Below, piece by piece: positions 56,699-64,000 of a stretch of 64,000 nt of DNA; positions within the stretch are counted from its first letter, which is position 1; every line of letters starts with the position of its first letter. Source of the stretch: an uncultured Lachnospiraceae bacterium (GTDB lineage: Bacteria > Bacillota > Clostridia > Lachnospirales > Lachnospiraceae); NCBI GenBank assembly GCA_948688495.1, contig CAPQSW010000014.1, forward strand, positions 1-64,000, read 5' to 3'. A model generated the notes under the pieces. It was not told the origin of the DNA. It did no database searches and worked only from the letters and a program-made list of their open reading frames with translations. The position numbers and the translations under genes were made by a program.

Positions 56699-56787
56699 GA
56701 GGAAGGCAAATGCGAAGCATTTCTGGAATGCCTTTCGACGATTTGGCAGGCGGTGCAGGGCAACGCGTGCCGATACATTTAGTTTAG
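56699..56787 (+). repeat. Structured dispersed repeat, single copy upstream of ftsK
   Basis: Aligns without gaps to the inner copy at 1058-1132. The first stem is kept with one wobble (GGAAGGCA/TGCCTTTC), and the second hairpin (12-nt arms, loop AGG) is kept by compensatory changes: one C-G becomes U-A and one U-G becomes C-G, while a purine mismatch A/G becomes G/A. It lies between the ftsK promoter and start. Confidence 0.85.
56710..56787 (+). other. Short upstream ORF (25 aa) in the ftsK leader
   Basis: GAGGAAGG precedes ATG 56710. The peptide [19 protein letters not shown] ends a few residues later at TAG 56785-56787, which overlaps the TAGGAGG ribosome site of ftsK, so ribosomes finishing this ORF would arrive at the ftsK start. 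Confidence 0.45.
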
Positions 56788-56801
56788 GAGGAAGTGTTAT
56801 C

Positions 56802-59480
56802 ATGGCAGCGAAGCCTAAAAACATAAAAAACAAAAAAGAGACAGCGGTTTCCTTCCGAAGTGAAGTGATTCTGCTGTTGATTCTTGCGTTATGCATCATC
56901 TGGTTCATCAGCCATTTTGGCATTGGAGGATTCGTAGGGGAGAAGATAAGCATGCTCAGCTTTGGACTGTTCGGGATGATGTCTTATCTAGTTCCGGTCT
57001 GCTTTTTTGTAGGTGCGGCATTTTTGATTTCAAACCGGGACAATGGGATTGCTATTATTAAGCTGGTTGCCGGTATCTTGTTTGTGGCATTTCTCTGCCT
57101 ATTTGTGGAGCTGGTGGTACAGAGCGGGAGCCATTATTCCATCAAACAATCCTTCCAGTACGCGGTAGAGCATAAAAATGGCGGCGGCGTTGTAGGCGGC
57201 CTGTTTGCCGCGCTATTGTGTCCGGCGATTGGAAAGGCAGGGACTTATGTCTTAGACGTTATCGTTTTGATTATCTCACTGGTACTTTTGACAGAACGCT
57301 CTTTTCTGGGAGGTGTCAGGAGAGGCAGCCGTAAGGTTTACAATACGGCGAAGGAAGATGCAGTACGCCGGCGGGAAGGCAGGGAAAGCCGCCGGGATGA
57401 TAAAGAGATCCGCATGGAAAGCAGGGAGAGCCGCAGGGACGAAAAGGAGAGCCGCCGGGAGGCACGCCAGAGCCGTAAGGATGAGCAGAAGCTTCAAAAA
57501 AGAGAGAAGAGAGAGCGCATGCAGGAACAGCGGCGTATGGACCGGAAAGTGGAAGGCGTGGCGCTGGATACAAAAATCTATCCCATATCCAAGAAGCGGT
57601 CAGACAATATCAGCGAGTTGAAGATTTCCTCGGACGAGGGTGTAACGCAGCGTCAAGGTTCTGCCGAGATAAAGGAATTTCCACAGGCAGAGCCGGCATT
57701 TTCAGATGTCTTGCCGGAGCCCGTTGTAGTGGAGAAAATACATAAGAAGCCTACAGGAAATGGCAAGCCGGCAATAGAAAAGGAAATACCGGTATCCCAG
57801 CCCGAGGAGCAGGAGATTCCGGTCATGATGCAAGAGCCACAGGAGATTCCAATTACGATGCAAGAGCCGCAGGAGAGCTATTATATGCCTGAATCCGGTA
57901 TAGAGGCGCATGCATCCAGCGTGGAGAAGGAATTGCAGGAGACGGAAAATGTCCTGGCAGATGCGGCGAAAAGCATGCGTCAGGGAGGAATGGACAGCAT
58001 GGCTTTTGCACAACAGGAAGATTATGTATTCCCTCCGGTTTCACTCCTCAAACCAGGAGATAAGGCTCAGGGAGATGACAAACAGCATTTGCAGGAGACA
58101 GCAATACAGTTGCAGCAGATTTTAAAGAATTTCGGCGTCAATGTGACAGTTACAAATGTAAGCTGCGGTCCCAGCGTTACCCGGTATGAGATTCAGCCGG
58201 AGATGGGCGTAAAGGTCAGCAAAATCGTCAATCTTGCCGATGACATAAAGCTAAATCTGGCTGCGGCAGACATTCGTATTGAAGCGCCGATTCCAGGGAA
58301 GGCGGCGATAGGGATAGAGGTACCGAACAAGAAGAATGTGATGGTGCGTTTCCGAGAGCTGGTAGAGGCACCAGAGTTTCAGGATCATAAATCAAGTATC
58401 TGTTTTACAGCCGGTAAGGATATTGGAGGCCAGGTAGTTGTGGCTGACATTGCAAAAATGCCTCATCTGTTGATTGCAGGAGCAACCGGCTCCGGTAAGT
58501 CTGTCTGTATCAATACAATTATTATGAGTATTTTGTACAAAGCGAATCCAGAGGACGTCAAGCTGATTCTGATAGACCCTAAAGTGGTGGAGCTGAGCGT
58601 ATATAATGGGATTCCCCATCTGTTTATTCCGGTGGTTACAGATCCCAAGAAGGCGGCAGGTGCGCTGCACTGGGCGGTAGCGGAGATGACAGACCGTTAT
58701 CAGAAGTTTGCAGATTACCAGGTACGTGATTTAAAAGGGTACAACCAGAAGGTTGAAGCGATTAAAGATGTGGAAGATGAGACAAAGCCAGGGAAGCTGC
58801 CGCAGATTGTTATCATTGTGGACGAGCTTGCAGACCTGATGATGGTTGCACCGGGAGATGTGGAGGATGCCATCTGCCGTCTTGCACAGTTGGCAAGGGC
58901 CGCAGGCATCCACCTGATTATTGCGACACAGCGCCCTTCTGTGGATGTCATTACCGGCCTGATTAAGGCAAATATGCCTTCGCGCATAGCGTTTTCCGTA
59001 TCCTCCGGCATAGATTCCAGAACGATTCTGGATATGGTCGGGGCGGAGAAATTATTAGGAAACGGCGATATGCTGTTTTATCCTCAGGGCTATCAGAAGC
59101 CTCTCAGGGTGCAGGGACCTTTTGTTTCGGACGCAGAGGTTGAAGGTGTTGTGGACTTCCTGAAAAAGCAGAGCACTGTAGTATACAATACTGAGATTGA
59201 AGAAAAGATGAATACCGCTGCAGTCTCGACGGGAGGATCTGTTGGTGGTGAAGGCGGCGGTAATGAGCGGGATGTTTACTTTGTCGAGGCTGGTAAATTT
59301 GTAATTGAGAAAGAAAAGGGATCCATCGGGATGCTGCAGCGTATGTTCAAGATTGGGTTTAACCGCGCGGCGCGGATTATGGACCAACTGGAAGATGCCG
59401 GTGTTGTAGGGCCAGAAGTAGGGACGAAGCCAAGAAAGATTTTAATGTCCCTGGAGGAATTTGAAGAATATTTAGCTTGA
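56802..59480 (+). CDS. ftsK: FtsK/SpoIIIE-type DNA translocase
   Basis: 892 residues. Four membrane helices in residues about 20-165. A linker (about 170-430) contains an Arg/Glu-rich stretch with repeats of RESRRDxKE and later repeats of EIPxxMQEPQE. The motor domain (about 430-800) has Walker [11 protein letters not shown] (about 559-568), [23 protein letters not shown] beta strand, [14 protein letters not shown] (Walker B) and [12 protein letters not shown]. The C-terminal gamma domain (about 825-892) is a winged helix ([20 protein letters not shown]) that reads KOPS/SRS sequences. It pumps DNA at the division or sporulation septum. Confidence 0.96.
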   Translation: MAAKPKNIKNKKETAVSFRSEVILLLILALCIIWFISHFGIGGFVGEKISMLSFGLFGMMSYLVPVCFFVGAAFLISNRDNGIAIIKLVAGILFVAFLCLFVELVVQSGSHYSIKQSFQYAVEHKNGGGVVGGLFAALLCPAIGKAGTYVLDVIVLIISLVLLTERSFLGGVRRGSRKVYNTAKEDAVRRREGRESRRDDKEIRMESRESRRDEKESRREARQSRKDEQKLQKREKRERMQEQRRMDRKVEGVALDTKIYPISKKRSDNISELKISSDEGVTQRQGSAEIKEFPQAEPAFSDVLPEPVVVEKIHKKPTGNGKPAIEKEIPVSQPEEQEIPVMMQEPQEIPITMQEPQESYYMPESGIEAHASSVEKELQETENVLADAAKSMRQGGMDSMAFAQQEDYVFPPVSLLKPGDKAQGDDKQHLQETAIQLQQILKNFGVNVTVTNVSCGPSVTRYEIQPEMGVKVSKIVNLADDIKLNLAAADIRIEAPIPGKAAIGIEVPNKKNVMVRFRELVEAPEFQDHKSSICFTAGKDIGGQVVVADIAKMPHLLIAGATGSGKSVCINTIIMSILYKANPEDVKLILIDPKVVELSVYNGIPHLFIPVVTDPKKAAGALHWAVAEMTDRYQKFADYQVRDLKGYNQKVEAIKDVEDETKPGKLPQIVIIVDELADLMMVAPGDVEDAICRLAQLARAAGIHLIIATQRPSVDVITGLIKANMPSRIAFSVSSGIDSRTILDMVGAEKLLGNGDMLFYPQGYQKPLRVQGPFVSDAEVEGVVDFLKKQSTVVYNTEIEEKMNTAAVSTGGSVGGEGGGNERDVYFVEAGKFVIEKEKGSIGMLQRMFKIGFNRAARIMDQLEDAGVVGPEVGTKPRKILMSLEEFEEYLA

Positions 59481-59510
59481 GAGAAATCATAAAAGTCAGG
59501 AGGATTATCT

Positions 59511-61181
59511 ATGAAAACAGATATTCAGATTGCACAGGAGGCAGAGATGCTTCCAATTCGTGATGTGGCAGCGCAGCTTGGGATTGCAGAGGATGATTTG
59601 GAATTGTATGGAAAATACAAGGCGAAGCTGTCTGACGAGCTGATAGAAAAAGTCAAAGAACACAAGGACGGCAAGCTGATTCTGGTTACAGCCATCAATC
59701 CGACCCCGGCAGGGGAGGGGAAGACGACAACCAGTGTCGGTTTGGGAGAAGCATTTGGCAAGATGGGAAAGAAGGCAGTGCTTGCCCTGCGTGAGCCGTC
59801 TTTAGGGCCCTGTTTTGGTATCAAGGGAGGAGCAGCAGGCGGCGGTTATGCGCAGGTAGTTCCAATGGAGGATTTGAATCTGCACTTTACCGGGGATTTT
59901 CATGCAATTACCTCGGCCAACAATCTGCTTGCCGCGCTTTTGGATAATCACATCCAGCAGGGAAATGAGCTTTCCATTGATCCCAGACAGGTGGTGTGGA
60001 AGCGTTGTCTGGACATAAATGACCGTGTACTGCGTAACATTGTAGTGGGCCTTGGCAGCAAGATGGATGGGATGGTGCGTGAAGATCATTTTGTCATTAC
60101 CGTGGCATCGGAAATTATGGCAGTTTTATGCCTTGCAGATGATATGGCAGATTTAAAGAGGCGCCTTGGCAGAATGATTGTGGCATATAATTTTGAAGGG
60201 CAGCCAGTAACCGCGGATGATTTAAAGGCGACAGGCTCTATGGCTGCGCTTTTGAAAGATGCATTAAAGCCGAATTTAATCCAGACCTTAGAGCACACGC
60301 CGGCAATTGTGCATGGAGGTCCGTTCGCCAATATTGCACACGGCTGCAACAGCGTCCGTGCAACAAAGACGGCACTAAAGCTTGCGGATTATGTCGTGAC
60401 GGAGGCAGGTTTTGGTGCGGATTTAGGCGCTGAGAAGTTTTTGGATATCAAGTGCCGGATGGCGGGATTAAAGCCAGACGCCATCGTTCTTGTAGCGACT
60501 GTGCGCGCATTGAAATATAATGGAGGGGTGCCAAAGGCAGAGCTTTCCAATGAGAATTTAGATGCACTGAAGAAGGGAATTGTAAATCTGGAGAAGCATA
60601 TCGAAAATTTACAGAAGTACGGCGTTCCGGTGGTTGTCACCTTGAATTCTTTCGTTACAGATACCCAGGCAGAAACAGATTATATTGAACAGTTCTGCAA
60701 GGAACGCGGATGTGAATTTGCGTTGTCCAAGGTTTGGGAGAAAGGCGGTGAGGGGGGAATTGCCCTTGCTGAGAAGGTACTCGAGACTTTAGAGAATAAA
60801 GAGAGTAATTTTAAGCCGATTTATGAGGATAGTCTTTCTTTGACGGAAAAGATTGAGACTGTGGCAAAAGAAATTTACGGAGCTGACGGCGTCAGCTATT
60901 CTCCAGCGGCGCAGAAGGAATTGAAGCGTATTACAGAGCTTGGTATGGGGAATTTCCCGGTTTGTATGGCGAAGACGCAGTACTCGCTTTCCGATGACCA
61001 GACGAAGTTAGGACGCCCCAGCGGATTTACGGTGAATGTCCGTGAAGTCTATGTGTCAGCGGGGGCGGGATTTGTGGTGGCAGTCACAGGTGCGATCATG
61101 ACGATGCCGGGACTTGGCAAGACCCCGGCAGCTTATGGAATTGACGTGGATGATAATGGTGTGATCACCGGGCTGTTTTAG
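59511..61181 (+). CDS. fhs: Formate-tetrahydrofolate ligase
   Basis: 556 residues, normal length. [20 protein letters not shown] is the nucleotide-binding motif, [19 protein letters not shown] the family signature, and [20 protein letters not shown] follows. It makes 10-formyl-THF from formate, THF and ATP, the entry to the methyl branch of the Wood-Ljungdahl pathway or one-carbon supply for purines. AGGAGG precedes ATG. folD follows 71 bp later, giving the next step. Confidence 0.98.
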   Translation: MKTDIQIAQEAEMLPIRDVAAQLGIAEDDLELYGKYKAKLSDELIEKVKEHKDGKLILVTAINPTPAGEGKTTTSVGLGEAFGKMGKKAVLALREPSLGPCFGIKGGAAGGGYAQVVPMEDLNLHFTGDFHAITSANNLLAALLDNHIQQGNELSIDPRQVVWKRCLDINDRVLRNIVVGLGSKMDGMVREDHFVITVASEIMAVLCLADDMADLKRRLGRMIVAYNFEGQPVTADDLKATGSMAALLKDALKPNLIQTLEHTPAIVHGGPFANIAHGCNSVRATKTALKLADYVVTEAGFGADLGAEKFLDIKCRMAGLKPDAIVLVATVRALKYNGGVPKAELSNENLDALKKGIVNLEKHIENLQKYGVPVVVTLNSFVTDTQAETDYIEQFCKERGCEFALSKVWEKGGEGGIALAEKVLETLENKESNFKPIYEDSLSLTEKIETVAKEIYGADGVSYSPAAQKELKRITELGMGNFPVCMAKTQYSLSDDQTKLGRPSGFTVNVREVYVSAGAGFVVAVTGAIMTMPGLGKTPAAYGIDVDDNGVITGLF

Positions 61182-61252
61182 CATGTAACGTGGGAATTGA
61201 TTTTATGAAGATAATATTAAGAAGCGGATTGTGTTAGAAAGGAAGAATATCC

Positions 61253-62095
61253 ATGGCGAAGATAATAGATGGCAAAAAGATTTCACAGATGATCAAAGAT
61301 GAGTTAAAACAAAAGGTGGCAGCACTGAAGGCACAGGGAAAAACAGGCGCCCTGGCGGTGATTCAGGTGGGGGAGGACCCGGCCTCCAGCGTTTATGTGC
61401 GCAATAAGAAAAATGCCTGTGCCTATATTGGAATTGAATCCCTTGCGTATGAGCTGCCAGAGGAGACCACAGAGGAAGAATTACTGAATTTGATTGCAGA
61501 GCTCAATGAAAAAGATTCGGTAAAAGGAATTTTGGTCCAGCTGCCCCTGCCAAAGCATATCTGTGAGGATAAGGTTATCCGGGCAATCAGCCCGGACAAA
61601 GATGTTGATGGTTTCCATCCACAGAGCGTGGGGGCTATGACCATTGGGGAACCAGGATTTTTATCCTGCACGCCCGCAGGAATTATTCAGCTCCTTGTGC
61701 GCTCAGATATAGAGATTGCGGGAAAGCATTGTGTGGTAATTGGCAGAAGCAATATTGTGGGAAAGCCGATGGCCCTATTGATGCTCAGGGAGAATGCAAC
61801 GGTGACCGTTACCCATTCTAAGACAAAGAATCTTCCCGAAATATGCAGGCAGGCGGATATTCTGATTGTGGCGATTGGAAAGCCGCAGTTTATCGGTGCA
61901 GAATATGTCAAAGAAGGAGCAGTCGTGATTGATGTAGGCATCCACCGCGATGAGAATAATAAACTGTGCGGGGATGTAAAATACGCGGAGGTAGAACCTA
62001 TTGCCTCAGCGATCACCCCGGTTCCAGGAGGCGTAGGACCGATGACGATTGCAATGTTGATGAATAACTGTGTACAGAGTATAGGCGAGGAATAG
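61253..62095 (+). CDS. folD: Methylene-THF dehydrogenase/cyclohydrolase
   Basis: 280 residues, full length. VGEDPASSVYVRNKKNAC (catalytic Lys region), GILVQLPLPKHI, DKDVDGFHP, the NADP-binding VVIGRSNIVGKPMALLML and TPVPGGVGPMTIAMLMNN near the end are the FolD signatures. It interconverts 10-formyl-, methenyl- and methylene-THF. It works with fhs just upstream. The following gene starts two bases after its stop. Confidence 0.98.
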   Translation: MAKIIDGKKISQMIKDELKQKVAALKAQGKTGALAVIQVGEDPASSVYVRNKKNACAYIGIESLAYELPEETTEEELLNLIAELNEKDSVKGILVQLPLPKHICEDKVIRAISPDKDVDGFHPQSVGAMTIGEPGFLSCTPAGIIQLLVRSDIEIAGKHCVVIGRSNIVGKPMALLMLRENATVTVTHSKTKNLPEICRQADILIVAIGKPQFIGAEYVKEGAVVIDVGIHRDENNKLCGDVKYAEVEPIASAITPVPGGVGPMTIAMLMNNCVQSIGEE

Positions 62096-62097
62096 GA

Positions 62098-63330
62098 ATG
62101 AAGTGTGCAAATTGTGGCGCAGAGCTGAAGGTTGGATGTATTTACTGCTCTGCTTGTGGAAAAGAGGCACAGATTGTATCCGATTACAATTTGCTGGAAG
62201 ATGATTTCCTGCGGGATATGTTAAAGGAACGTGAAGAAAAAATAAAGAGGGAGGCTGCCGCAAAAGCACATGCGAAAAAGACAGCAGGAGACGGGCATGT
62301 GCAAAATACAGACAGAGCGGCAGCGAAATCTGGCAAACACGGAGGTAACGAGGCAGAAGGGAAATCTGGAAGGAATAAACGCAGGGTAAAAAAGCGTATC
62401 ATTTTTGCTGTTCTGTCAATTGTCCTGTTGATTATTTTGATAGTTGTAACAGTGTTAATGGTAAACTACGGGCGGGAGAACTCTTATGTTTACCAGATGG
62501 ATCAGGCGAACGCCTGCATAGAAGATATGAATTACAGAAAAGCGCAGGAATATGTGCAGCGTGCGCTTGAGCTTCAGGAGGACAGCCTTGAGGCAGAGCT
62601 TTTGCTGGCGGACATATATGTGCTGCGGGGAGAGGAGAGGGCCGCTGTCACTCTTTTAAGGGAGATATGCAGGGAAAATAAGGACAATCAAAAAGCATAT
62701 CAGTCATTGATAGACCTCTATGCCGGGCAGAAAGACTATGAGAGTATCCAAGAACTCAGCAGGGAAGTGCAGGAGGAAGAAATTCTTGATTTATTTTCAG
62801 AATACCTTCCTGGTATACCGGAATTTGACACAGAAGATGGCGTTTATACACAGGAATTTTTTGTAGGAATATCGGTCGAGGAAGGAAACCGTATTTATTA
62901 TACTGTGGACAATACGGATCCCAGACAGGGCATGGAATATCAGGAACCGGTCCGGGTAGGTCCCGGAGAGACGGTACAAATCCGTGCAGTTGCCAAGAAT
63001 AATTATGATTTGTATGGAGATGAAATTACAGGACAGTTTAAGGTGGAGCTTCAAAAGCCTGCAAAGCCCAGGGTATCGCCCAGCGGCGGAAGCTTTTATG
63101 ATGCGCAGAAGATTGTGGTGACAGTGCCTGATGGGGCCAGGGTATATTATACCTGGGATGGTACAACGCCCGATACATTATCTGACCAGTATATGGAGCC
63201 GCTTTCCATGCCGGAGGGAAATAATATCCTGTCATTGATTCTCGTGGATGAATACGGCATGAAATCAGATGTTATGAAATGCAATTATATTTATATGCCA
63301 ATGACTCAGAATTCTGTGGATTCTGAATAA
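62098..63330 (+). CDS. Zinc-ribbon, TPR and chitobiase-like domain membrane protein
   Basis: 410 residues starting two bases after folD. Residues 3-20 form a zinc ribbon (C3, C6, C17, C20). A charged Lys/Ala-rich linker leads to one membrane helix (about 100-122). Outside it are TPR-like helices (about 130-225; YRKAQEYVQRALELQEDSLE) and two chitobiase/beta-hexosaminidase C-terminal-like repeats (about 240-320 and 325-400; RIYYTVDNTDPRQG and RVYYTWDGTTPD). No catalytic domain, so a binding or sensing protein is likelier. Its place in the fhs-folD operon gives no obvious link to one-carbon metabolism. Confidence 0.8.
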   Translation: MKCANCGAELKVGCIYCSACGKEAQIVSDYNLLEDDFLRDMLKEREEKIKREAAAKAHAKKTAGDGHVQNTDRAAAKSGKHGGNEAEGKSGRNKRRVKKRIIFAVLSIVLLIILIVVTVLMVNYGRENSYVYQMDQANACIEDMNYRKAQEYVQRALELQEDSLEAELLLADIYVLRGEERAAVTLLREICRENKDNQKAYQSLIDLYAGQKDYESIQELSREVQEEEILDLFSEYLPGIPEFDTEDGVYTQEFFVGISVEEGNRIYYTVDNTDPRQGMEYQEPVRVGPGETVQIRAVAKNNYDLYGDEITGQFKVELQKPAKPRVSPSGGSFYDAQKIVVTVPDGARVYYTWDGTTPDTLSDQYMEPLSMPEGNNILSLILVDEYGMKSDVMKCNYIYMPMTQNSVDSE

Positions 63331-63348
63331 ATAAAAGGGATGTGTTCT

Positions 63349-64000
63349 ATGAAAGACTTAAAGAAGATCCGTGAGGAAATAGACGAGATAGACAGCAGGA
63401 TTGTGTCTTTGTATGAGAAGCGGATGCAGTGTACCACTGAGGTGGCGGAATATAAGATTTCTGTAGGGAAACAGGTCTTAGATAAGCAGCGTGAGCGGGA
63501 AAAGTTAAAACGTGTAAGCGAACAGGCGAAAGAGGAGAACCGTTATGGCGTGGAGGAATTGTTTGCGCAGATTATGGCGATGAGCAGGAAACGCCAGTAC
63601 CAGCTCCTGCGGCAACAGGGTCAGACACAGGAGCTTGGGTTTCGTATCGTGGACAGCCTCCCCTTTTCTTCTAGGAAGATCGTATATCAGGGAACAGAAG
63701 GGGCATACAGCCAGCTTGCCATGAAAGCCTATTTTGGAGATGATATAGAAGGCTGCCATGTGGATACCTGGCGGGCTGCCATGGAGGCGATCCGGCATGG
63801 AGAGGCAGATTATGCGGTTCTTCCGATTGAAAATTCTTCTGCAGGAATCGTGGGAGAGAATTTTGACCTGATGCTGGAATATGACAATTACATTGTAGCG
63901 GAAAAGACCATTAGGATTGAACATGCGCTGCTTGGTCTTATGGATGCAAAGCTTTCTGATATCAAGACCGTTTACTCCCATCCGCAGGCTTTGATGCAGA
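63349..64000 (+). CDS. pheA: Chorismate mutase-prephenate dehydratase, N-terminal part (cut by window edge)
   Basis: 217 complete codons are visible from ATG 63349 and the frame stays open to the end of the window. Residues 1-90 are an AroQ-type chorismate mutase helix bundle (IREEIDEIDSRIVSLYEKRM, VAEYKISVGKQVLD). From about 105 the prephenate dehydratase domain begins (KIVYQGTEGAYSQLAMKAYF) with VLPIENSSAGIVGENFDLM. The rest, including the expected ACT domain, is outside. It makes phenylpyruvate and complements tyrA and aroA at 8842-11296. Confidence 0.95.
   Translation, partial: MKDLKKIREEIDEIDSRIVSLYEKRMQCTTEVAEYKISVGKQVLDKQREREKLKRVSEQAKEENRYGVEELFAQIMAMSRKRQYQLLRQQGQTQELGFRIVDSLPFSSRKIVYQGTEGAYSQLAMKAYFGDDIEGCHVDTWRAAMEAIRHGEADYAVLPIENSSAGIVGENFDLMLEYDNYIVAEKTIRIEHALLGLMDAKLSDIKTVYSHPQALMQ

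Overview
The window reads as chromosomal DNA of an anaerobic gut Firmicute, most likely Lachnospiraceae (Clostridia; Blautia/Dorea/Ruminococcus-like). Reasons: strong Shine-Dalgarno sites with frequent TTG/GTG starts, a bacterial V-type ATPase operon, Rex, formate-THF ligase with FolD, a Gly/Cys-rich protein of the type annotated as chorion-class high-cysteine in this family, and a structured dispersed repeat. No rRNA, tRNA, CRISPR array, prophage, integrase or transposase was seen. Almost everything is housekeeping; accessory content is limited to the AT-rich left edge, the repeat copies and the secreted glycosidases.

Layout. 1-984 is the C-terminal part of an AT-rich P-loop NTPase gene. 1018-3016 is a promoter, a structured repeat leader, a His-rich secreted protein, an ECF sigma factor and an RsgI-like membrane anti-sigma factor. 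3183-16672 holds a PAS-GGDEF-EAL protein, a siroheme sulfite/nitrite reductase, two chemoreceptors, a tyrA-aroA operon, an EF-G paralogue and a Cu/Zn-SOD. 16932-22404 holds leuS, a cell-wall amidase and a group of small uncharacterised genes including a Cys-rich protein. 22561-31786 is the V-ATPase operon (receiver-like protein, then G/H, C, I, K, F, E, A, B, D), followed directly by a MoxR-DUF58-transglutaminase cassette to 36399. 36479-38354 is a GntR regulator overlapping icd. 38389-47079 holds ABC-F, rex, a coiled-coil protein, nnrD/E, alr, an unpaired mazF, a CBS-domain membrane protein and yebC. 47261-52782 encodes two secreted glycosidases (GH59-like and GH5). 52862-59480 holds metY, glgA, a ClpP-like TepA protease and ftsK/spoIIIE. 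59511-64000 holds fhs, folD, a zinc-ribbon/TPR membrane protein and the start of pheA.

Best hunt result. A dispersed repeat of about 80 bp occurs at 1031-1187 (one copy apparently nested in another) and at 56699-56787. Both loci place it between a promoter and a gene, starting about at the predicted +1. It has a Shine-Dalgarno, a short in-frame ORF and two hairpins. Between copies the second hairpin shows a compensatory change (C-G to U-A) and a wobble repair (U-G to C-G), while the encoded peptide changes non-conservatively. The copies therefore look constrained as RNA. Similar sequence seems familiar from other Lachnospiraceae, so it is probably a widespread but poorly explained element. 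Other notable items are the His-rich/ECF/RsgI-like operon, the Asp-to-Glu receiver domain heading the V-ATPase operon, the mazF without mazE, and a hairpin plus T-tract covering the tepA ribosome binding site.
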